Shown: in pieces, positions 27,191-37,662 of the stretch
Numbering within the stretch: the first letter of the stretch is position 1
Layout: each line of letters begins with the position of its first letter
Origin: Pseudomonas sp. PD9R
Lineage (GTDB): Bacteria; Pseudomonadota; Gammaproteobacteria; Pseudomonadales; Pseudomonadaceae
Assembly (NCBI RefSeq): GCF_019200975.1
Contig: NZ_JAHTMR010000002.1
Coordinates: 541,679 to 605,678 of the forward strand
Direction: 5' to 3'
DNA length: 64,000 nucleotides
Position numbers and translations under genes: made by a program
Notes under the pieces: generated by a model
Told to the model about the DNA's origin: nothing
Database searches by the model: none
What the model saw: the letters and a program-made list of their open reading frames with translations, nothing else

Positions 27191-28105
27191 TCAGCGATTC
27201 AAAACGATATAACTCTCACCCACCCTGCGCGCATACCCCTCCAGCACCTGCTGACATAACGCCACAATCTCTTCGACCCACTCCACGCCAACCCGCCAAG
27301 ACACCACTACCTGCAAATCCGGCGGGCGCTGGTCAATAGCCAGCAAAGTCAGCTCCCCACGTGTTAGTTCTTCCGCTACGAGTACCGGTGGCAACGCGCC
27401 AATGCCGAAACCATCGCGCAGCAATCGAGTAATCGCCGACACTGAATTCACGCAGTTCAATCGTGGCGCCATGACGCCGTTGGCCTGCATCAGCGCGAGC
27501 ACTTCCTGATGCGGATGGGAGTTTTTCGAGTAGGTAATGATCCGCTCATTCGCCAGATCGGCGATGCCTGAATACTCACGGTTGTAGAGCGAATTGCTGG
27601 CGACGATCCAGCCCATCGGATGGCTGGCCAATTCGAGGCTGCGCACGCTTTCCTGGCGCACCAGGTCGGTTTGCAGGATTACATCGAGAAAGCCTTTTTG
27701 CAGCTGATCGCAGAGGTTGAGCGAAGTATCGGCTACCAGCTCGATTTCCACCAAAGGGTAGTGATCAGTCATCTGCGCCACCAATGGGCTGAGCCAGGTG
27801 TGGATCACCGTGTCCATCACACCGATGCGCACGCGCCCGGTCTTGCTCGACCGGGTTTCGATCGACTGTTTGAGCGCTTGCATGGTGTCCAGCATCTGCT
27901 CGGCGTAATCGAGCACTTTCAAACCTTCTGGCGTCAGGCTCACACCCCGTGAATCACGCAAAAACAGCTTCACCCCAAGCTCGCTTTCGAGCACCGCGAT
28001 GCGGCTGGAAATCGATGCCTGGGTGGTGAAAAGCTTGTCGGCAGTGAGACGGAAACTCTTGAGTCGGGCGACCCAGACGAAGGTCTCGAGAAACTTCAGG
28101 TTCAT
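27191..28105 (-). CDS. LysR-family regulator, divergent from MFS-pxpABC
   Basis: 304 residues from the ATG at 28105. Helix-turn-helix at about 1-60 (LKFLETFVWVARLKSFRLTA and TTQASISSRIAVLESELG), then a substrate-binding domain. Longer upstream frames lack a ribosome site. Being transcribed away from an MFS carrier and 5-oxoprolinase genes, it is the likely regulator of that operon, with a 5-oxoproline-related effector inferred from position only. Confidence 0.88.
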   Translation of the reverse strand: MNLKFLETFVWVARLKSFRLTADKLFTTQASISSRIAVLESELGVKLFLRDSRGVSLTPEGLKVLDYAEQMLDTMQALKQSIETRSSKTGRVRIGVMDTVIHTWLSPLVAQMTDHYPLVEIELVADTSLNLCDQLQKGFLDVILQTDLVRQESVRSLELASHPMGWIVASNSLYNREYSGIADLANERIITYSKNSHPHQEVLALMQANGVMAPRLNCVNSVSAITRLLRDGFGIGALPPVLVAEELTRGELTLLAIDQRPPDLQVVVSWRVGVEWVEEIVALCQQVLEGYARRVGESYIVLNR

Positions 28106-28265
28106 GGGGTCGGCTCGGGGGGATAAATTTTTCTTATGTCTAGGGCGGGTTTTTATTCGTTGGACGCGGCAAGGCCGGGCACCCAAAAATCAGGCCATCC
28201 GGTTCCCACGATAGGCGTCGTCGGGGCTCAGAACAATACCAATAAAATCAGTGCGGAGATTTGCC

Positions 28266-29552
28266 ATGAGTGCGCCCGACACCAGCGCCATCCCGAAAGT
28301 AACCGCTCGCCCGGGACCTTTCGACTGGTACCACAACATCAATCAACAAGAGCGCCGCACCTTCTGGAGCTGCAAGATCGGCTATGGCCTGGACGGCATG
28401 GACACTCAGATGCTCAGCTTCGTGGTGCCGACCCTGATTGCCATGTGGGGCATCACCACCGGGCAGGCGGGACTGATTCATACCAGCACGCTGATCGCTT
28501 CCGCCATCGGTGGCTGGGTGGCGGGGATTCTCTCCGACCGCATCGGCCGCGTACGCACCTTGCAACTGACCGTGTTGTGGTTTGCCTTCTTCACCTTCCT
28601 TTGCGGTTTCGCCCAGAGCTACGAGCAACTGCTGATCGCCCGCACCCTGATGGGCTTTGGTTTCGGTGGTGAATGGACGGCGGGCGCAGTGCTGATCGGC
28701 GAAGTCATTCGTGCCCAGGACCGTGGCAAAGCGGTGGGCATGGTGCAATCCGGCTGGGCGCTGGGTTGGGGGCTGACGGCGATTCTGTATGCGCTGCTGT
28801 TCTCGGTACTGCCGCCAGAAGATGCCTGGCGCGCCCTGTTCATCCTCGGCATCGTTCCGGCGATTTTCGTGATCTTCGTCCGTCGACTGGTCAAAGACCC
28901 TGAAATTTACCGCCAAGCCAAAGCCAGTCAGGAACCAAGCAACCCGTCGAAGTTCTACGAGATCTTCGCCCCCGGCATGCTCTTCACCACCATTCGTGCT
29001 TCGCTGCTGACCACTGGTGCACTGGGCGGTTATTACGCGATCACTTCCTGGCTGCCGACTTTTCTGAAGAACGAACGCGGTTTGAGCGTACTCGGCACGG
29101 GTGGTTATCTGGCGATGGTGATCATCGGGTCCTACGTCGGCTACGTCATCAGTGCCTACTTGACCGACATCCTCGGACGCAAAAAGAACTTCATCCTGTT
29201 CGCGGTCGGCTCGTTCACGATCGTCTTGTTGTACACCCAACTGCCGGTCAGCAACGGCGTGATGCTCTGGCTGGGCTTCCCGCTGGGCTTCTTCGCTTCG
29301 GGAATCTTCAGCGGCATGGGCGCATTCTTGACCGAGTTGTTTCCTACACGAATTCGCGGTTCGGGCCAGGGTTTTTGCTACAACATCGGCCGGGCGCTGG
29401 CGGCGTTGTTCCCGCTGCTGATTGGGCTGCTCAGCCAGACGGTACCTCTGAGCGTGGGAATCGGTGCCTTTGCGGCGGTTTCCTACGGCGTGGTGATCCT
29501 TGCGGCCCTGAGCTTGCCGGAAACCCGCGGCAAGCAACTCGACGCCCAGTAA
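28266..29552 (+). CDS. MFS transporter of the pxp operon
   Basis: 428 residues, twelve predicted membrane segments, sugar/aromatic-acid:H+ symporter type. Family marks are GYGLDGMDTQMLSFVVPTL, the loop GWVAGILSDRIGRVRTL, and GFGFGGEWTAGAVLIGE. The ATG at 28266 follows CGGAGAT. Its place directly upstream of pxpABC, divergent from a LysR gene, suggests uptake of 5-oxoproline or a compound yielding it. Confidence 0.87.
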   Translation: MSAPDTSAIPKVTARPGPFDWYHNINQQERRTFWSCKIGYGLDGMDTQMLSFVVPTLIAMWGITTGQAGLIHTSTLIASAIGGWVAGILSDRIGRVRTLQLTVLWFAFFTFLCGFAQSYEQLLIARTLMGFGFGGEWTAGAVLIGEVIRAQDRGKAVGMVQSGWALGWGLTAILYALLFSVLPPEDAWRALFILGIVPAIFVIFVRRLVKDPEIYRQAKASQEPSNPSKFYEIFAPGMLFTTIRASLLTTGALGGYYAITSWLPTFLKNERGLSVLGTGGYLAMVIIGSYVGYVISAYLTDILGRKKNFILFAVGSFTIVLLYTQLPVSNGVMLWLGFPLGFFASGIFSGMGAFLTELFPTRIRGSGQGFCYNIGRALAALFPLLIGLLSQTVPLSVGIGAFAAVSYGVVILAALSLPETRGKQLDAQ

Positions 29553-29625
29553 CTGATAATCTGCGGGCACGTCCTACAGACGTGTCCCGCAGCAAAAAAG
29601 AATAAAACCTACAGGAGTGTTCACC

Positions 29626-30378
29626 GTGAGCCGCCTGCTATTGAACTGCGACATCGGCGAGAGTTTTGGTAACTGGACCATGGGGCTGGACGCCGAGGTC
29701 ATGCCCGTCATCGATTGCGCCAACATCGCCTGCGGCTTCCACGCCGGCGACCCGAGCATCATGCGCAAGACTGTCAGCCTGGCCCTCAGCCATGGCGTGC
29801 AGATTGGTGCGCATCCGGCCTATCAGGATCTGGTGGGATTCGGCCGGCGTTCCATGGCCTACAGCGCTCAGGAACTTCAAGACATTCTGCATTACCAGAT
29901 CGGTGCCCTCGACGGCATCTGCCGCGCCCAGGGTGGCGGCGTCAGTTACGTCAAACCTCACGGTGCGATGTACAACGACATGATGGCCAATCCGGCGCAA
30001 CTTCGCGCTGTGCTCCAGGCCGTGGCGTCCTACGACCGCAGCTTGCCACTGATGTTGATGGCTACCCGCGACAACAGCGCCGCGCAGCAGTTGGGCGATG
30101 AATACGGCGTGACGCTGTGGTTCGAAGCCTTCGCTGATCGCGCATATGACAGCGCCGGCATGTTGGTCTCGCGACAACTGCCTGGGGCGGTGCATCACGA
30201 TCCGGAGAAAATCATCCAGCAGGCGCTGACCATTGCCCGTGGCGAACATCTCACCGCGAGTGATGGCAGCGCGTTGCACCTGCAGGCCAATACCCTTTGC
30301 GTGCATGGCGACAACGCCAGTTCAGTGGCTGCCGTGCGACGTATTCGCGAGGCCTTGAACCAGCAGAACGCGTCATGA
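29626..30378 (+). CDS. pxpA: 5-oxoprolinase subunit A (LamB/YcsF family)
   Basis: 250 residues from GTG at 29626, which follows AGGAG by 8 bases. Signature: [34 protein letters not shown] and [16 protein letters not shown]. With PxpB and PxpC it cleaves 5-oxoproline to glutamate using ATP, recycling this damage product or using it as nutrient. Overlaps pxpB by four bases. Confidence 0.93.
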   Translation: MSRLLLNCDIGESFGNWTMGLDAEVMPVIDCANIACGFHAGDPSIMRKTVSLALSHGVQIGAHPAYQDLVGFGRRSMAYSAQELQDILHYQIGALDGICRAQGGGVSYVKPHGAMYNDMMANPAQLRAVLQAVASYDRSLPLMLMATRDNSAAQQLGDEYGVTLWFEAFADRAYDSAGMLVSRQLPGAVHHDPEKIIQQALTIARGEHLTASDGSALHLQANTLCVHGDNASSVAAVRRIREALNQQNAS

Positions 30379-31079
30379 AACTGCGGGTGGAAGTGGTCGC
30401 GCTCGATTGCCTGATGGTGCGTCTGTTCGATGAAATCGCCGAGGCCAACATGCCGTGGATGCTCGCTGCCAGCGAAAGTCTGCGTGCTGCGTTTGCCGGG
30501 CATTTGATTGATCTGGTGCCGTCCTATACGACGTTGATGGTGCATTACGACCTGATTGCGTTGAGCCCGGCCCAGGCTCGGGAGTTGATTGCCCAGGCGC
30601 TGATCGACCTGTCGCCCAACGCGCACGCCCGCGGAACCTGTCATGTGTTGCCGGTCTGGTACGACTTGAGTGTCGGCCCGGAGTTGAGGCTGTTGTCACA
30701 GCGCAGCGGGCTGGCGGTGGAAGAGGTAATCCGCCGGCACAGCGAGCGTGAGTATCAGGTGTTCGCACTGGGTTTTGCACCGGGCTTCGCGTTCATGGGG
30801 TTGGTGGAAGAAGTGCTGGCGGCGCCGCGTCTGAACACGCCGCGCAAGAAAGTCGCGGCGGGCAGCGTCGGCATCGCCGAGCGGCAGACGGCCGCGTATC
30901 CGGTGGTATCGCCGGGGGGCTGGAACCTGATCGGACGCACCCCGGCCAAATTGTTCGACCGTAATCGCGACGGCTACAGCCTGATGCAGCCCGGCGATAC
31001 CGTGCGCTTCGAATCGGTCGGCCATGCCGAGTTCATTAACCTGGGCGGTGACGACACGCCGCTGGAGGCACTGGCATGA
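30375..31079 (+). CDS. pxpB: 5-oxoprolinase subunit B (KipI family)
   Basis: 234 residues beginning at the ATG that overlaps the pxpA stop (ATGA). Recognisable segments are [37 protein letters not shown] and the C-terminal [18 protein letters not shown]. It forms a heteromer with PxpC. A longer frame starting at 30297 lies within pxpA and is rejected. Confidence 0.93.
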   Translation: MKLRVEVVALDCLMVRLFDEIAEANMPWMLAASESLRAAFAGHLIDLVPSYTTLMVHYDLIALSPAQARELIAQALIDLSPNAHARGTCHVLPVWYDLSVGPELRLLSQRSGLAVEEVIRRHSEREYQVFALGFAPGFAFMGLVEEVLAAPRLNTPRKKVAAGSVGIAERQTAAYPVVSPGGWNLIGRTPAKLFDRNRDGYSLMQPGDTVRFESVGHAEFINLGGDDTPLEALA

Positions 31080-31996
31080 GCCGTCTGACGATTGAAGCGA
31101 GTACGCCGCTGTGCCTGTTGCAGGACGCCGGCCGTTTTGGCGTGCGGCATCTGGGCGTGACCCAGGGCGGCGGACTGGACTGGCGTTCGATGTCCTGGGC
31201 CAACTGGCTTCTGGGGAACGGGCTGGATGTTCCCGTGATCGAGATTACCCTCGGCGGGTTCACTGTGGTCGCTGAAGACGATTGCGTGCTGGCGTTGGCT
31301 GGCGCGGATCTGGGCGCGCAAGTGGACGGTGAGGCATTGGCACCTTGGCGCAGTTTCAGGTTGCACAAAGGACAGCGTTTGCAATTCACCCAGCCCTTGC
31401 AGGGTGCCCGAGCCTATCTGGCCGCACCGGGCGGGTTTGAGGCTCCGAAGGTGTTGGGCAGTAGCGCGACGGTGGTGCGTGAAGAACTCGGCGGTCTCGA
31501 TGGCATGGGCCGTGCGCTGACCAAAGGCGCGTCATTGAGCTACTTAGGGGATTCGCTGGTATTGCTGCGGGCGTTGTCGGCTGAGCAGGTGCCGGATTTC
31601 ACCGTCGGGTCTGCGCTGGATGTGGTGCTGGGTGCGCAGATTGGTGAGTTCAGTGGTCAGAGTCTGTTCGACGCGTTTAACAGCGTGTGGAGCCTTGATA
31701 GCCGAGCGGACCGGATGGGCATTCGCCTGTTGGGCACGCCGTTGCAATACCAGGGCAAGCCGATGATTTCCGAAGGTATCCCGCTGGGCGCAGTCCAGGT
31801 GCCGCCGGACGGGCAGCCGATAGTGTTGCTCAACGATCGGCAGACCATTGGCGGCTATCCAAGATTGGGGGCGTTGACGCCATTGGCGCTGGCCCGATTG
31901 GCGCAATGCCTGCCGGGGACGCAGGTGCGGTTGCGGCCAGTGGTGCAGGAGGTGGCGCACCGGGAGCAGGTCGAGTATTTGCGGCGATTCAGGTGA
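31076..31996 (+). CDS. pxpC: 5-oxoprolinase subunit C (KipA, biotin-dependent carboxyltransferase-like fold)
   Basis: 306 residues. Conserved motifs: LLQDAGRFGVRHLGVTQGG at the N-terminus, LTLGGFTVVAED-like segment, AYLAAPGGFEAPKVLGS and GQPIVLLNDRQTIGGYP. The fold is shared with biotin-dependent amidolyases such as urea amidolyase, but no biotin carrier is present, consistent with oxoprolinase. Four-base overlap with pxpB; a REP pair follows immediately. Confidence 0.93.
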   Translation: MSRLTIEASTPLCLLQDAGRFGVRHLGVTQGGGLDWRSMSWANWLLGNGLDVPVIEITLGGFTVVAEDDCVLALAGADLGAQVDGEALAPWRSFRLHKGQRLQFTQPLQGARAYLAAPGGFEAPKVLGSSATVVREELGGLDGMGRALTKGASLSYLGDSLVLLRALSAEQVPDFTVGSALDVVLGAQIGEFSGQSLFDAFNSVWSLDSRADRMGIRLLGTPLQYQGKPMISEGIPLGAVQVPPDGQPIVLLNDRQTIGGYPRLGALTPLALARLAQCLPGTQVRLRPVVQEVAHREQVEYLRRFR

Positions 31997-32068
31997 AGAT
32001 CAAAAGATCGCAGCCTGCGGCGGCTCCTACACTGAGCTATGTAGGCGCTGCCGCAGGCTGCGATCTTT
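31997..32068. repeat. REP pair (family A)
   Basis: TCAAAAGATCGCAGCCTGCG and the inverted CCGCAGGCTGCGATCTTTCA between convergent pxpC and the VWA gene. Confidence 0.92.
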
Positions 32069-32083
32069 CAGGCCGTCACGCGG

Positions 32084-33262
32084 TTATTTGGAAAGAAACC
32101 GCATCCCTTCCTCCAACCCCCGCAACGTCAGCGGATACATCTGGTCATCGATCAAGTCCCGAACAATGTTGGTCGATGAGGTATAGCCCCAAGTGTCTTT
32201 CGGGTACGGATTGATCCAGATAAGTTTCTTGTACTTCTCCTTGAAGCGCTGCATCCACAAGTAGCCAGCTTCTTCGTTCCAGTGCTCGACGCTGCCGCCG
32301 GCCTGGGTGATTTCGTAGGGCGCCATGGCGGCGTCACCGATGAAAATCACTTTGTAGTCGGCGCCGTACTTGTGCAGCAAATCCTGGGTCGAGGTGCGCT
32401 CGGAAGTGCGGCGCATGTTGTTCTTCCACACCGATTCATAAATGAAGTTGTGGAAATAGAAATACTCCAAATGCTTGAACTCGGTCTTGCAGGCCGAGAA
32501 CAGTTCTTCGCAGATCTTCACGTGGGCGTCCATCGACCCGCCGATGTCGAACAGCAGCAACAACTTGACGGTGTTGCGCCGCTCCGGCCGCATCTGGATA
32601 TTCAGCAGCCCGGCGTCTTTCGCGGTGTGATCGATAGTGCCGTCGATATCCAACTCTTCGGCCGCACCCTGACGGGCAAACTTGCGCAGGCGGCGCAAAG
32701 CCACCTTGATATTGCGCGTGCCCAGTTCCACCGAATCATCGAGGTTTTTGTACTCGCGCTGGTCCCAGACTTTGACCGCTTTGCCCTGGCGCTTGCCGGC
32801 ATCGCCAACCCGAATGCCTTCCGGGTTGAAGCCTCCGGAACCGAACGGACTGGTGCCGCCGGTGCCGATCCACTTGTTGCCCCCGGCATGGCGTTCCTTC
32901 TGTTCTTCCAGGCGTTTCTTGAACTCTTCGATCAGCTTGTCCAGCCCGCCGAGGGACTGGATCGCCGCGCGCTCTTCATCGGTCAAGGAACGTTCGAACT
33001 CCTTGCGCAGCCAGTCTTCGGGAATCAAGGCCTGCAAGTGATCGTCGAGTTTTTCCAGGCCATTGAAATAGGCGCCGAAGGCCCGGTCGAACTTGTCGAA
33101 ATGCTTTTCGTCCTTCACCAGGATCGCCCGGGACAAGTAATAAAACTCGTCCATGTCGGCGAAGGTCACGCGCTGTTTCAGCGCGTTGATCAGGTCCAGT
33201 AGCTCGCGCACCGAGACCGGTACTTTGGCTGCGCGCATTTCATTGAACAGGTTGAGCAGCAT
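32084..33262 (-). CDS. VWA domain protein (CoxE-like)
   Basis: 392 residues. The N-terminal region is helical, and a von Willebrand A domain covers about 200-380. Its metal-site motif reads FDIGGSMDAHVK, a DxGxS variant of the usual DxSxS. It follows a MoxR-type ATPase gene by 12 bases. By family such pairs act as metal-inserting or protein-remodelling chaperones; the client here is unknown. Confidence 0.88.
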   Translation of the reverse strand: MLLNLFNEMRAAKVPVSVRELLDLINALKQRVTFADMDEFYYLSRAILVKDEKHFDKFDRAFGAYFNGLEKLDDHLQALIPEDWLRKEFERSLTDEERAAIQSLGGLDKLIEEFKKRLEEQKERHAGGNKWIGTGGTSPFGSGGFNPEGIRVGDAGKRQGKAVKVWDQREYKNLDDSVELGTRNIKVALRRLRKFARQGAAEELDIDGTIDHTAKDAGLLNIQMRPERRNTVKLLLLFDIGGSMDAHVKICEELFSACKTEFKHLEYFYFHNFIYESVWKNNMRRTSERTSTQDLLHKYGADYKVIFIGDAAMAPYEITQAGGSVEHWNEEAGYLWMQRFKEKYKKLIWINPYPKDTWGYTSSTNIVRDLIDDQMYPLTLRGLEEGMRFLSK

Positions 33263-33274
33263 GGCATCAGCCTC

Positions 33275-34120
33275 TTAGCGGGTGCCGCGACGGCTCATGA
33301 ACGCCAGGCGCTCAAGCAATTGCACGTCCTGTTCGTTCTTCACCAAGGCACCGGCCAGCGGCGGGATGGCCTTGGTCGGATCGCGTTCGCGCAGCACCGC
33401 TTCGCCGATGTTGTCGGCCATCAACAGTTTCAGCCAGTCCACCAGTTCGGAGGTCGATGGTTTTTTCTTCAGGCCCGGCACCTTGCGCACGTCGAAGAAC
33501 ACGTCCAGCGCTTCGCTGACCAGGTCTTTCTTGATGTTCGGGTAGTGCACATCAACGATACGCTGCATCGTGACGCGGTCCGGGAAGGCGATGTAGTGGA
33601 AGAAGCAACGGCGCAGGAAGGCGTCCGGCAGCTCTTTCTCGTTGTTGGAGGTAATGATGATGATCGGGCGCTTCTTGGCCTTGATCGTCTCGTCGATCTC
33701 GTAAACGTAGAACTCCATCTTGTCGAGTTCTTGCAACAGGTCGTTCGGGAACTCGATGTCGGCCTTGTCGATTTCGTCGATCAGCAAAATTACCCGCTCT
33801 TCGGACTCGAAGGCTTCCCAGAGCTTGCCCTTTTTCAGGTAGTTGCGAACGTCGTGGACCTTTTCCGTGCCCAACTGCGAATCACGCAGGCGGCTGACCG
33901 CATCGTACTCGTAAAGGCCTTGATGGGCCTTGGTGGTGGATTTGATGTGCCAGGTAATCAGCTTGGCGCCAAAGGATTCGGCCAGTTGCTCGGCGAGCAT
34001 GGTCTTGCCGGTGCCTGGTTCGCCCTTGACCAGCAGTGGCCGCTCCAGGGTGATAGCGGCGTTGATCGCCAGCTTCAGGTCATCGGTGGCGACATAGGCC
34101 TGGGTGCCTTCGAACTTCAT
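33275..34120 (-). CDS. MoxR-family AAA+ ATPase
   Basis: 281 residues. Walker A is GEPGTGKTMLAEQLA, Walker B ILLIDEIDKADIEF, with sensor 1 in IIITSNNEKELPDAFLRRC. The C-terminal lid is short. It is the upstream partner of the VWA protein and a likely ATP-driven chaperone. The ATG at 34120 follows AGGATTAGCAG. Confidence 0.92.
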   Translation of the reverse strand: MKFEGTQAYVATDDLKLAINAAITLERPLLVKGEPGTGKTMLAEQLAESFGAKLITWHIKSTTKAHQGLYEYDAVSRLRDSQLGTEKVHDVRNYLKKGKLWEAFESEERVILLIDEIDKADIEFPNDLLQELDKMEFYVYEIDETIKAKKRPIIIITSNNEKELPDAFLRRCFFHYIAFPDRVTMQRIVDVHYPNIKKDLVSEALDVFFDVRKVPGLKKKPSTSELVDWLKLLMADNIGEAVLRERDPTKAIPPLAGALVKNEQDVQLLERLAFMSRRGTR

Positions 34121-34265
34121 CTGCTAATCCTCGAACGATAACGCCGACCTGAACAAAGCAGGGCGGGGCGCAATAAAATGGTCAGCCCCGACTATAACGC
34201 GGTGCCCGGTCGACTGTGAACGCAGACGGCTTATTCAGTCTCTGAATGGGGCGTCACTTGATGAC

Positions 34266-35342
34266 TTAACCCGCCTCTGGCTTGGGTCGTTCATAACGGG
34301 CATTGAAGGCCTGAATGAAACCATTGCGTAAAATCTGCAAAAACGCCTGGAACGCGCTGATATCTTGCCGATGAACGTTGCCGCTCAGTTCGACGCGGGT
34401 TGCAAACTGGTTCTTGCCCTGATTTTTCAGCACGGTTTCGGAGCCGCCGACGATGGCCTCCCAAATGGAGCGGAAAATCCCTTTGTCCTTGTTTTCCACG
34501 TCCTGCTGCCAATTGAACACGTCGACGTCAATGAGCAGCGGTTTGATGTACCCCGTCAATTTGGCTTTTTTGGCCTGAGCTTCGATTACCACATCGCCAT
34601 GACCGGCATTGAAGTCGAATTTGCCGTAGGCCGAGGCGAAGTCGTTCATGCGTTTGAGTTCGATATCCTTGGCCCGCAGGCGAAACTCGAAGTCTTCGAA
34701 ATTGCTCAGTGGATCGAAAGTCGCTGTGGTTTCCAGCGGCGCATGCCCCAGCAGCAAAGCCTTGCCTTCGAATCGGGCGTCGCGCTTGCCCTGGGTGTCA
34801 ACCACGTTGGTCAAGTTGTAAATGCTGGCTTCGACCTTTGTGGCGTTCATGTTCACGGGCGGCTTGGAGTTGAAGTTGCGAAAGCTGATCTTGCCATCTT
34901 CGATCCGCACTTCGTTCAGGGTGATGGGCAACAATTTACCCAGTTGGGCGCGCCAGTCGGTGCCCCGACCAGTCTGGGAGTTCTGCTTGTTGGCACCGCC
35001 GTCGACGAAGTTCACCTCGGGGTTGACGAACCGTACCTCGGCCACCACCGCATGGTCGTACCAGAGGGAATGCCAACTGACGGAGAGGTCGATGAACGGT
35101 GCGTTAACGAACGGCACCGGCACCTTGCCCTCGACCTTGACGATTTTCAGGCCATTGATTTTGTAGGCCCCGCGCCACAGGGCCACGTCAACATCGGTGA
35201 TTTGACCACGGTAATCGCCCATGTCCGCCAACTTGTCATTGAGGTAGTCGCGCATCAGGTAGGGCAGGGCGACGCGCAGGGCAACCAGCAACACAACGAG
35301 GCCGGCGAGGGTCCACAGGGGCCAGCGGTATCGACGTTTCAT
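34266..35342 (-). CDS. DUF748-type AsmA-like envelope protein
   Basis: 358 residues from the ATG at 35342. One N-terminal membrane helix (PLWTLAGLVVLLVALRVALPYL) anchors a long periplasmic beta-rich region with repeated patterns typical of DUF748/AsmA-like proteins (INGLKIVKVEGKVPVPFVNA, VSWHSLWYDHAVVAEVRFVNPEVNF in part). AsmA relatives are linked to lipid transport between membranes. Divergent from cysK. Confidence 0.82.
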   Translation of the reverse strand: MKRRYRWPLWTLAGLVVLLVALRVALPYLMRDYLNDKLADMGDYRGQITDVDVALWRGAYKINGLKIVKVEGKVPVPFVNAPFIDLSVSWHSLWYDHAVVAEVRFVNPEVNFVDGGANKQNSQTGRGTDWRAQLGKLLPITLNEVRIEDGKISFRNFNSKPPVNMNATKVEASIYNLTNVVDTQGKRDARFEGKALLLGHAPLETTATFDPLSNFEDFEFRLRAKDIELKRMNDFASAYGKFDFNAGHGDVVIEAQAKKAKLTGYIKPLLIDVDVFNWQQDVENKDKGIFRSIWEAIVGGSETVLKNQGKNQFATRVELSGNVHRQDISAFQAFLQILRNGFIQAFNARYERPKPEAG

Positions 35343-35470
35343 GATGGCAAATCTCTGGCGATCTAAAGCCATTGACTGCGCGGGTCACAGGACGTTCGAC
35401 CTGACTGGACGCCCACGGGCAACAGGCATACCTTTGTGCGCTTATTAAATGCTGTAGTAAGGACCCAGTC

Positions 35471-36445
35471 ATGAGCCGCATTTTCGCTGACAACGCCCAT
35501 TCCATCGGCAATACACCGCTGGTGCAGATCAACCGTATCGCCCCTCGCGGTGTGACCATCCTGGCCAAGATCGAAGGGCGCAACCCCGGATATTCGGTCA
35601 AATGCCGCATCGGCGCGAACATGATCTGGGACGCCGAAAGCAACGGCAAACTCAAGCCTGGCATGACCATTGTCGAGCCGACCTCCGGCAACACCGGCAT
35701 CGGCCTGGCCTTCGTAGCCGCCGCTCGGGGCTATAAATTGATGCTGACCATGCCGGCGTCCATGAGTATTGAACGCCGTAAGGTGCTCAAGGCGCTGGGT
35801 GCCGAGCTGGTGTTGACCGAGCCAGCCAAGGGTATGAAAGGCGCGATCGAGAAGGCCGGCGCAATCGTTGCCAGCGATCCAGCCAAATATTTCATGCCGG
35901 CGCAGTTCGATAACCCCGCCAACCCGGCAATCCACGAAAAAACCACCGGTCCGGAAATCTGGAATGACACCGACGGCGCTGTCGATGTACTGGTGGCAGG
36001 GGTCGGAACAGGTGGAACGATCACCGGCGTTTCGCGGTATATCAAGAATACCCAGGGCAAACCGATCATCTCGGTGGCAGTGGAACCCGCAGTGTCGCCA
36101 GTGATCACCCAGGCGTTGGCCGGTGAAGAGATCAAACCGAGTCCGCACAAGATCCAGGGCATCGGTGCCGGTTTTGTACCAAAGAACCTGGATTTGTCGA
36201 TGGTTGATCGTGTGGAGTTGGTCAGCGATGAAGAGTCCAAGGCCATGGCCCTGCGTTTGATGCAGGAAGAAGGGATTTTGTGCGGCATTTCCTGCGGTGC
36301 GGCAATGGCGGTGGCGGTGCGGTTGGCTGAAACCCCGGAAATGCAGGGCAAGACTATCGTGGTGATCCTGCCCGACTCCGGAGAACGTTACCTGTCGAGC
36401 ATGCTGTTCAGTGATCTGTTCACCGATCAGGAAAACCAGCAGTAA
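35471..36445 (+). CDS. cysK: Cysteine synthase A
   Basis: 324-residue PLP enzyme making cysteine from O-acetylserine and sulfide. It closely follows E. coli Cys[21 protein letters not shown], the PLP lysine in [16 protein letters not shown], the substrate loop [20 protein letters not shown] and the phosphate loop [14 protein letters not shown]. The ATG at 35471 follows AAGGACCC. Monocistronic by position. Confidence 0.95.
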   Translation: MSRIFADNAHSIGNTPLVQINRIAPRGVTILAKIEGRNPGYSVKCRIGANMIWDAESNGKLKPGMTIVEPTSGNTGIGLAFVAAARGYKLMLTMPASMSIERRKVLKALGAELVLTEPAKGMKGAIEKAGAIVASDPAKYFMPAQFDNPANPAIHEKTTGPEIWNDTDGAVDVLVAGVGTGGTITGVSRYIKNTQGKPIISVAVEPAVSPVITQALAGEEIKPSPHKIQGIGAGFVPKNLDLSMVDRVELVSDEESKAMALRLMQEEGILCGISCGAAMAVAVRLAETPEMQGKTIVVILPDSGERYLSSMLFSDLFTDQENQQ

Positions 36446-36681
36446 CGATTGGCATGGTGGCGCCTGCATTGGCGCCACCGCGCTGAGAATCCAACTCAAA
36501 AAGTGTGATTCAGATCAGCGGACGTTCAGGAGACCTGTGTTAAGAAGATCTTTATTGCGCAATCGTTAACACTGAATGTTGAATCGGGCGGGTTTTTCCC
36601 GAGGTCGGTAGTGTTTATCATGCCGACAGCCACGTCGGGTAAATGGCGTTGTGCAGAGTGTTTATTACCAAGGAGTTGTTG

Positions 36682-37620
36682 ATGACCTTTTCCTTTGCCG
36701 CGAAGGCGTCGCTGTTACTGCTGTTTCTCGGCAGTACCCTCTATGTGCATTTGCGTGGCAAAGCGCGTTTGCCGGTTCTTCGTCAATTCGTTAATCACTC
36801 GGCACTGTTTGCACCTTATAACGCCTTGATGTACGCGTTCTCTGGCGTGCCTTCGAAGCCTTACCTGGATCGCAGCAAGTTTCCTGAACTCGACGTGCTC
36901 AAGGACAACTGGGAAGTCATTCGCGACGAAGCGATGCATCTGTTCGACGAGGGTTATATCCGCGCTGCTGAAAAGAACAATGACGCCGGTTTTGGCTCGT
37001 TCTTCAAAAAAGGCTGGAAGCGTTTTTACCTCAAGTGGTACGACAAGCCTTTGCCATCGGCCGAACTCCTTTGCCCGAAAACCGTGGAACTGGTCAGCAG
37101 TATTCCCAATGTCAAAGGCGCCATGTTTGCGCTGTTGCCCGGCGGCAGCCACCTCAACCCGCACCGTGATCCGTTCGCCGGTTCACTGCGCTATCACCTC
37201 GGCTTGTCGACACCGAACTCCGATGATTGCCGAATCTTTGTCGACGGTCAGGTTTATGCCTGGCGCGACGGTGAAGACGTGATGTTCGACGAAACCTATG
37301 TGCACTGGGTCAAGAACGAAACCGACCAGACCCGGGTCATCCTGTTCTGCGACATTGAGCGGCCACTGAGCAATCGCTTGATGACGCGCATCAACCGCTG
37401 GATCAGCGGTCTGCTGGGCCGTGCTACTGCGCCGCAGAATCTCGACGACGAACGCGTTGGCGGCATCAACCAGGCCTATGCCTGGAGCAAGAACTCCAGC
37501 GATAAAGTCAGCGGCGTGGTCAAAAAGTGGAAGCGCAGCCATCCCAAGGCGTACCGCGTGTTGCGGCCGATACTGGCGGTGATGGTGCTGACGTTGTTGG
37601 GGTACTGGTTGTTTGGTTGA
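36682..37620 (+). CDS. lpxO: LpxO-like Fe(II)/2-oxoglutarate lipid A hydroxylase
   Basis: 312 residues of the aspartyl/asparaginyl beta-hydroxylase family. The iron motif is seen as HLNPHRDPFAGSLRYHLGL (HxD region), followed by FDETYVHWVKNETDQTRVIL carrying the distal His and the 2-oxoglutarate Arg. Membrane helices lie at both ends (near 6-17 and 295-311), as in LpxO, which hydroxylates a secondary acyl chain of lipid A. The ATG at 36682 follows AAGGAG. A general beta-hydroxylase role is the alternative. Confidence 0.85.
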   Translation: MTFSFAAKASLLLLFLGSTLYVHLRGKARLPVLRQFVNHSALFAPYNALMYAFSGVPSKPYLDRSKFPELDVLKDNWEVIRDEAMHLFDEGYIRAAEKNNDAGFGSFFKKGWKRFYLKWYDKPLPSAELLCPKTVELVSSIPNVKGAMFALLPGGSHLNPHRDPFAGSLRYHLGLSTPNSDDCRIFVDGQVYAWRDGEDVMFDETYVHWVKNETDQTRVILFCDIERPLSNRLMTRINRWISGLLGRATAPQNLDDERVGGINQAYAWSKNSSDKVSGVVKKWKRSHPKAYRVLRPILAVMVLTLLGYWLFG

Positions 37621-37630
37621 TCGTCTGCAT

Positions 37631-37662
37631 AAAAAAACCGCTCCTGGAGAGCGGTTTTTTTA
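37631..37662. terminator. Bidirectional terminator between lpxO and the small-gene pair
   Basis: CCGCTC/GAGCGG stem with a 5-base loop, flanked by seven A on one side and seven T on the other, so it works in both directions. The minus-strand small gene ends inside its T-run. Confidence 0.9.
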
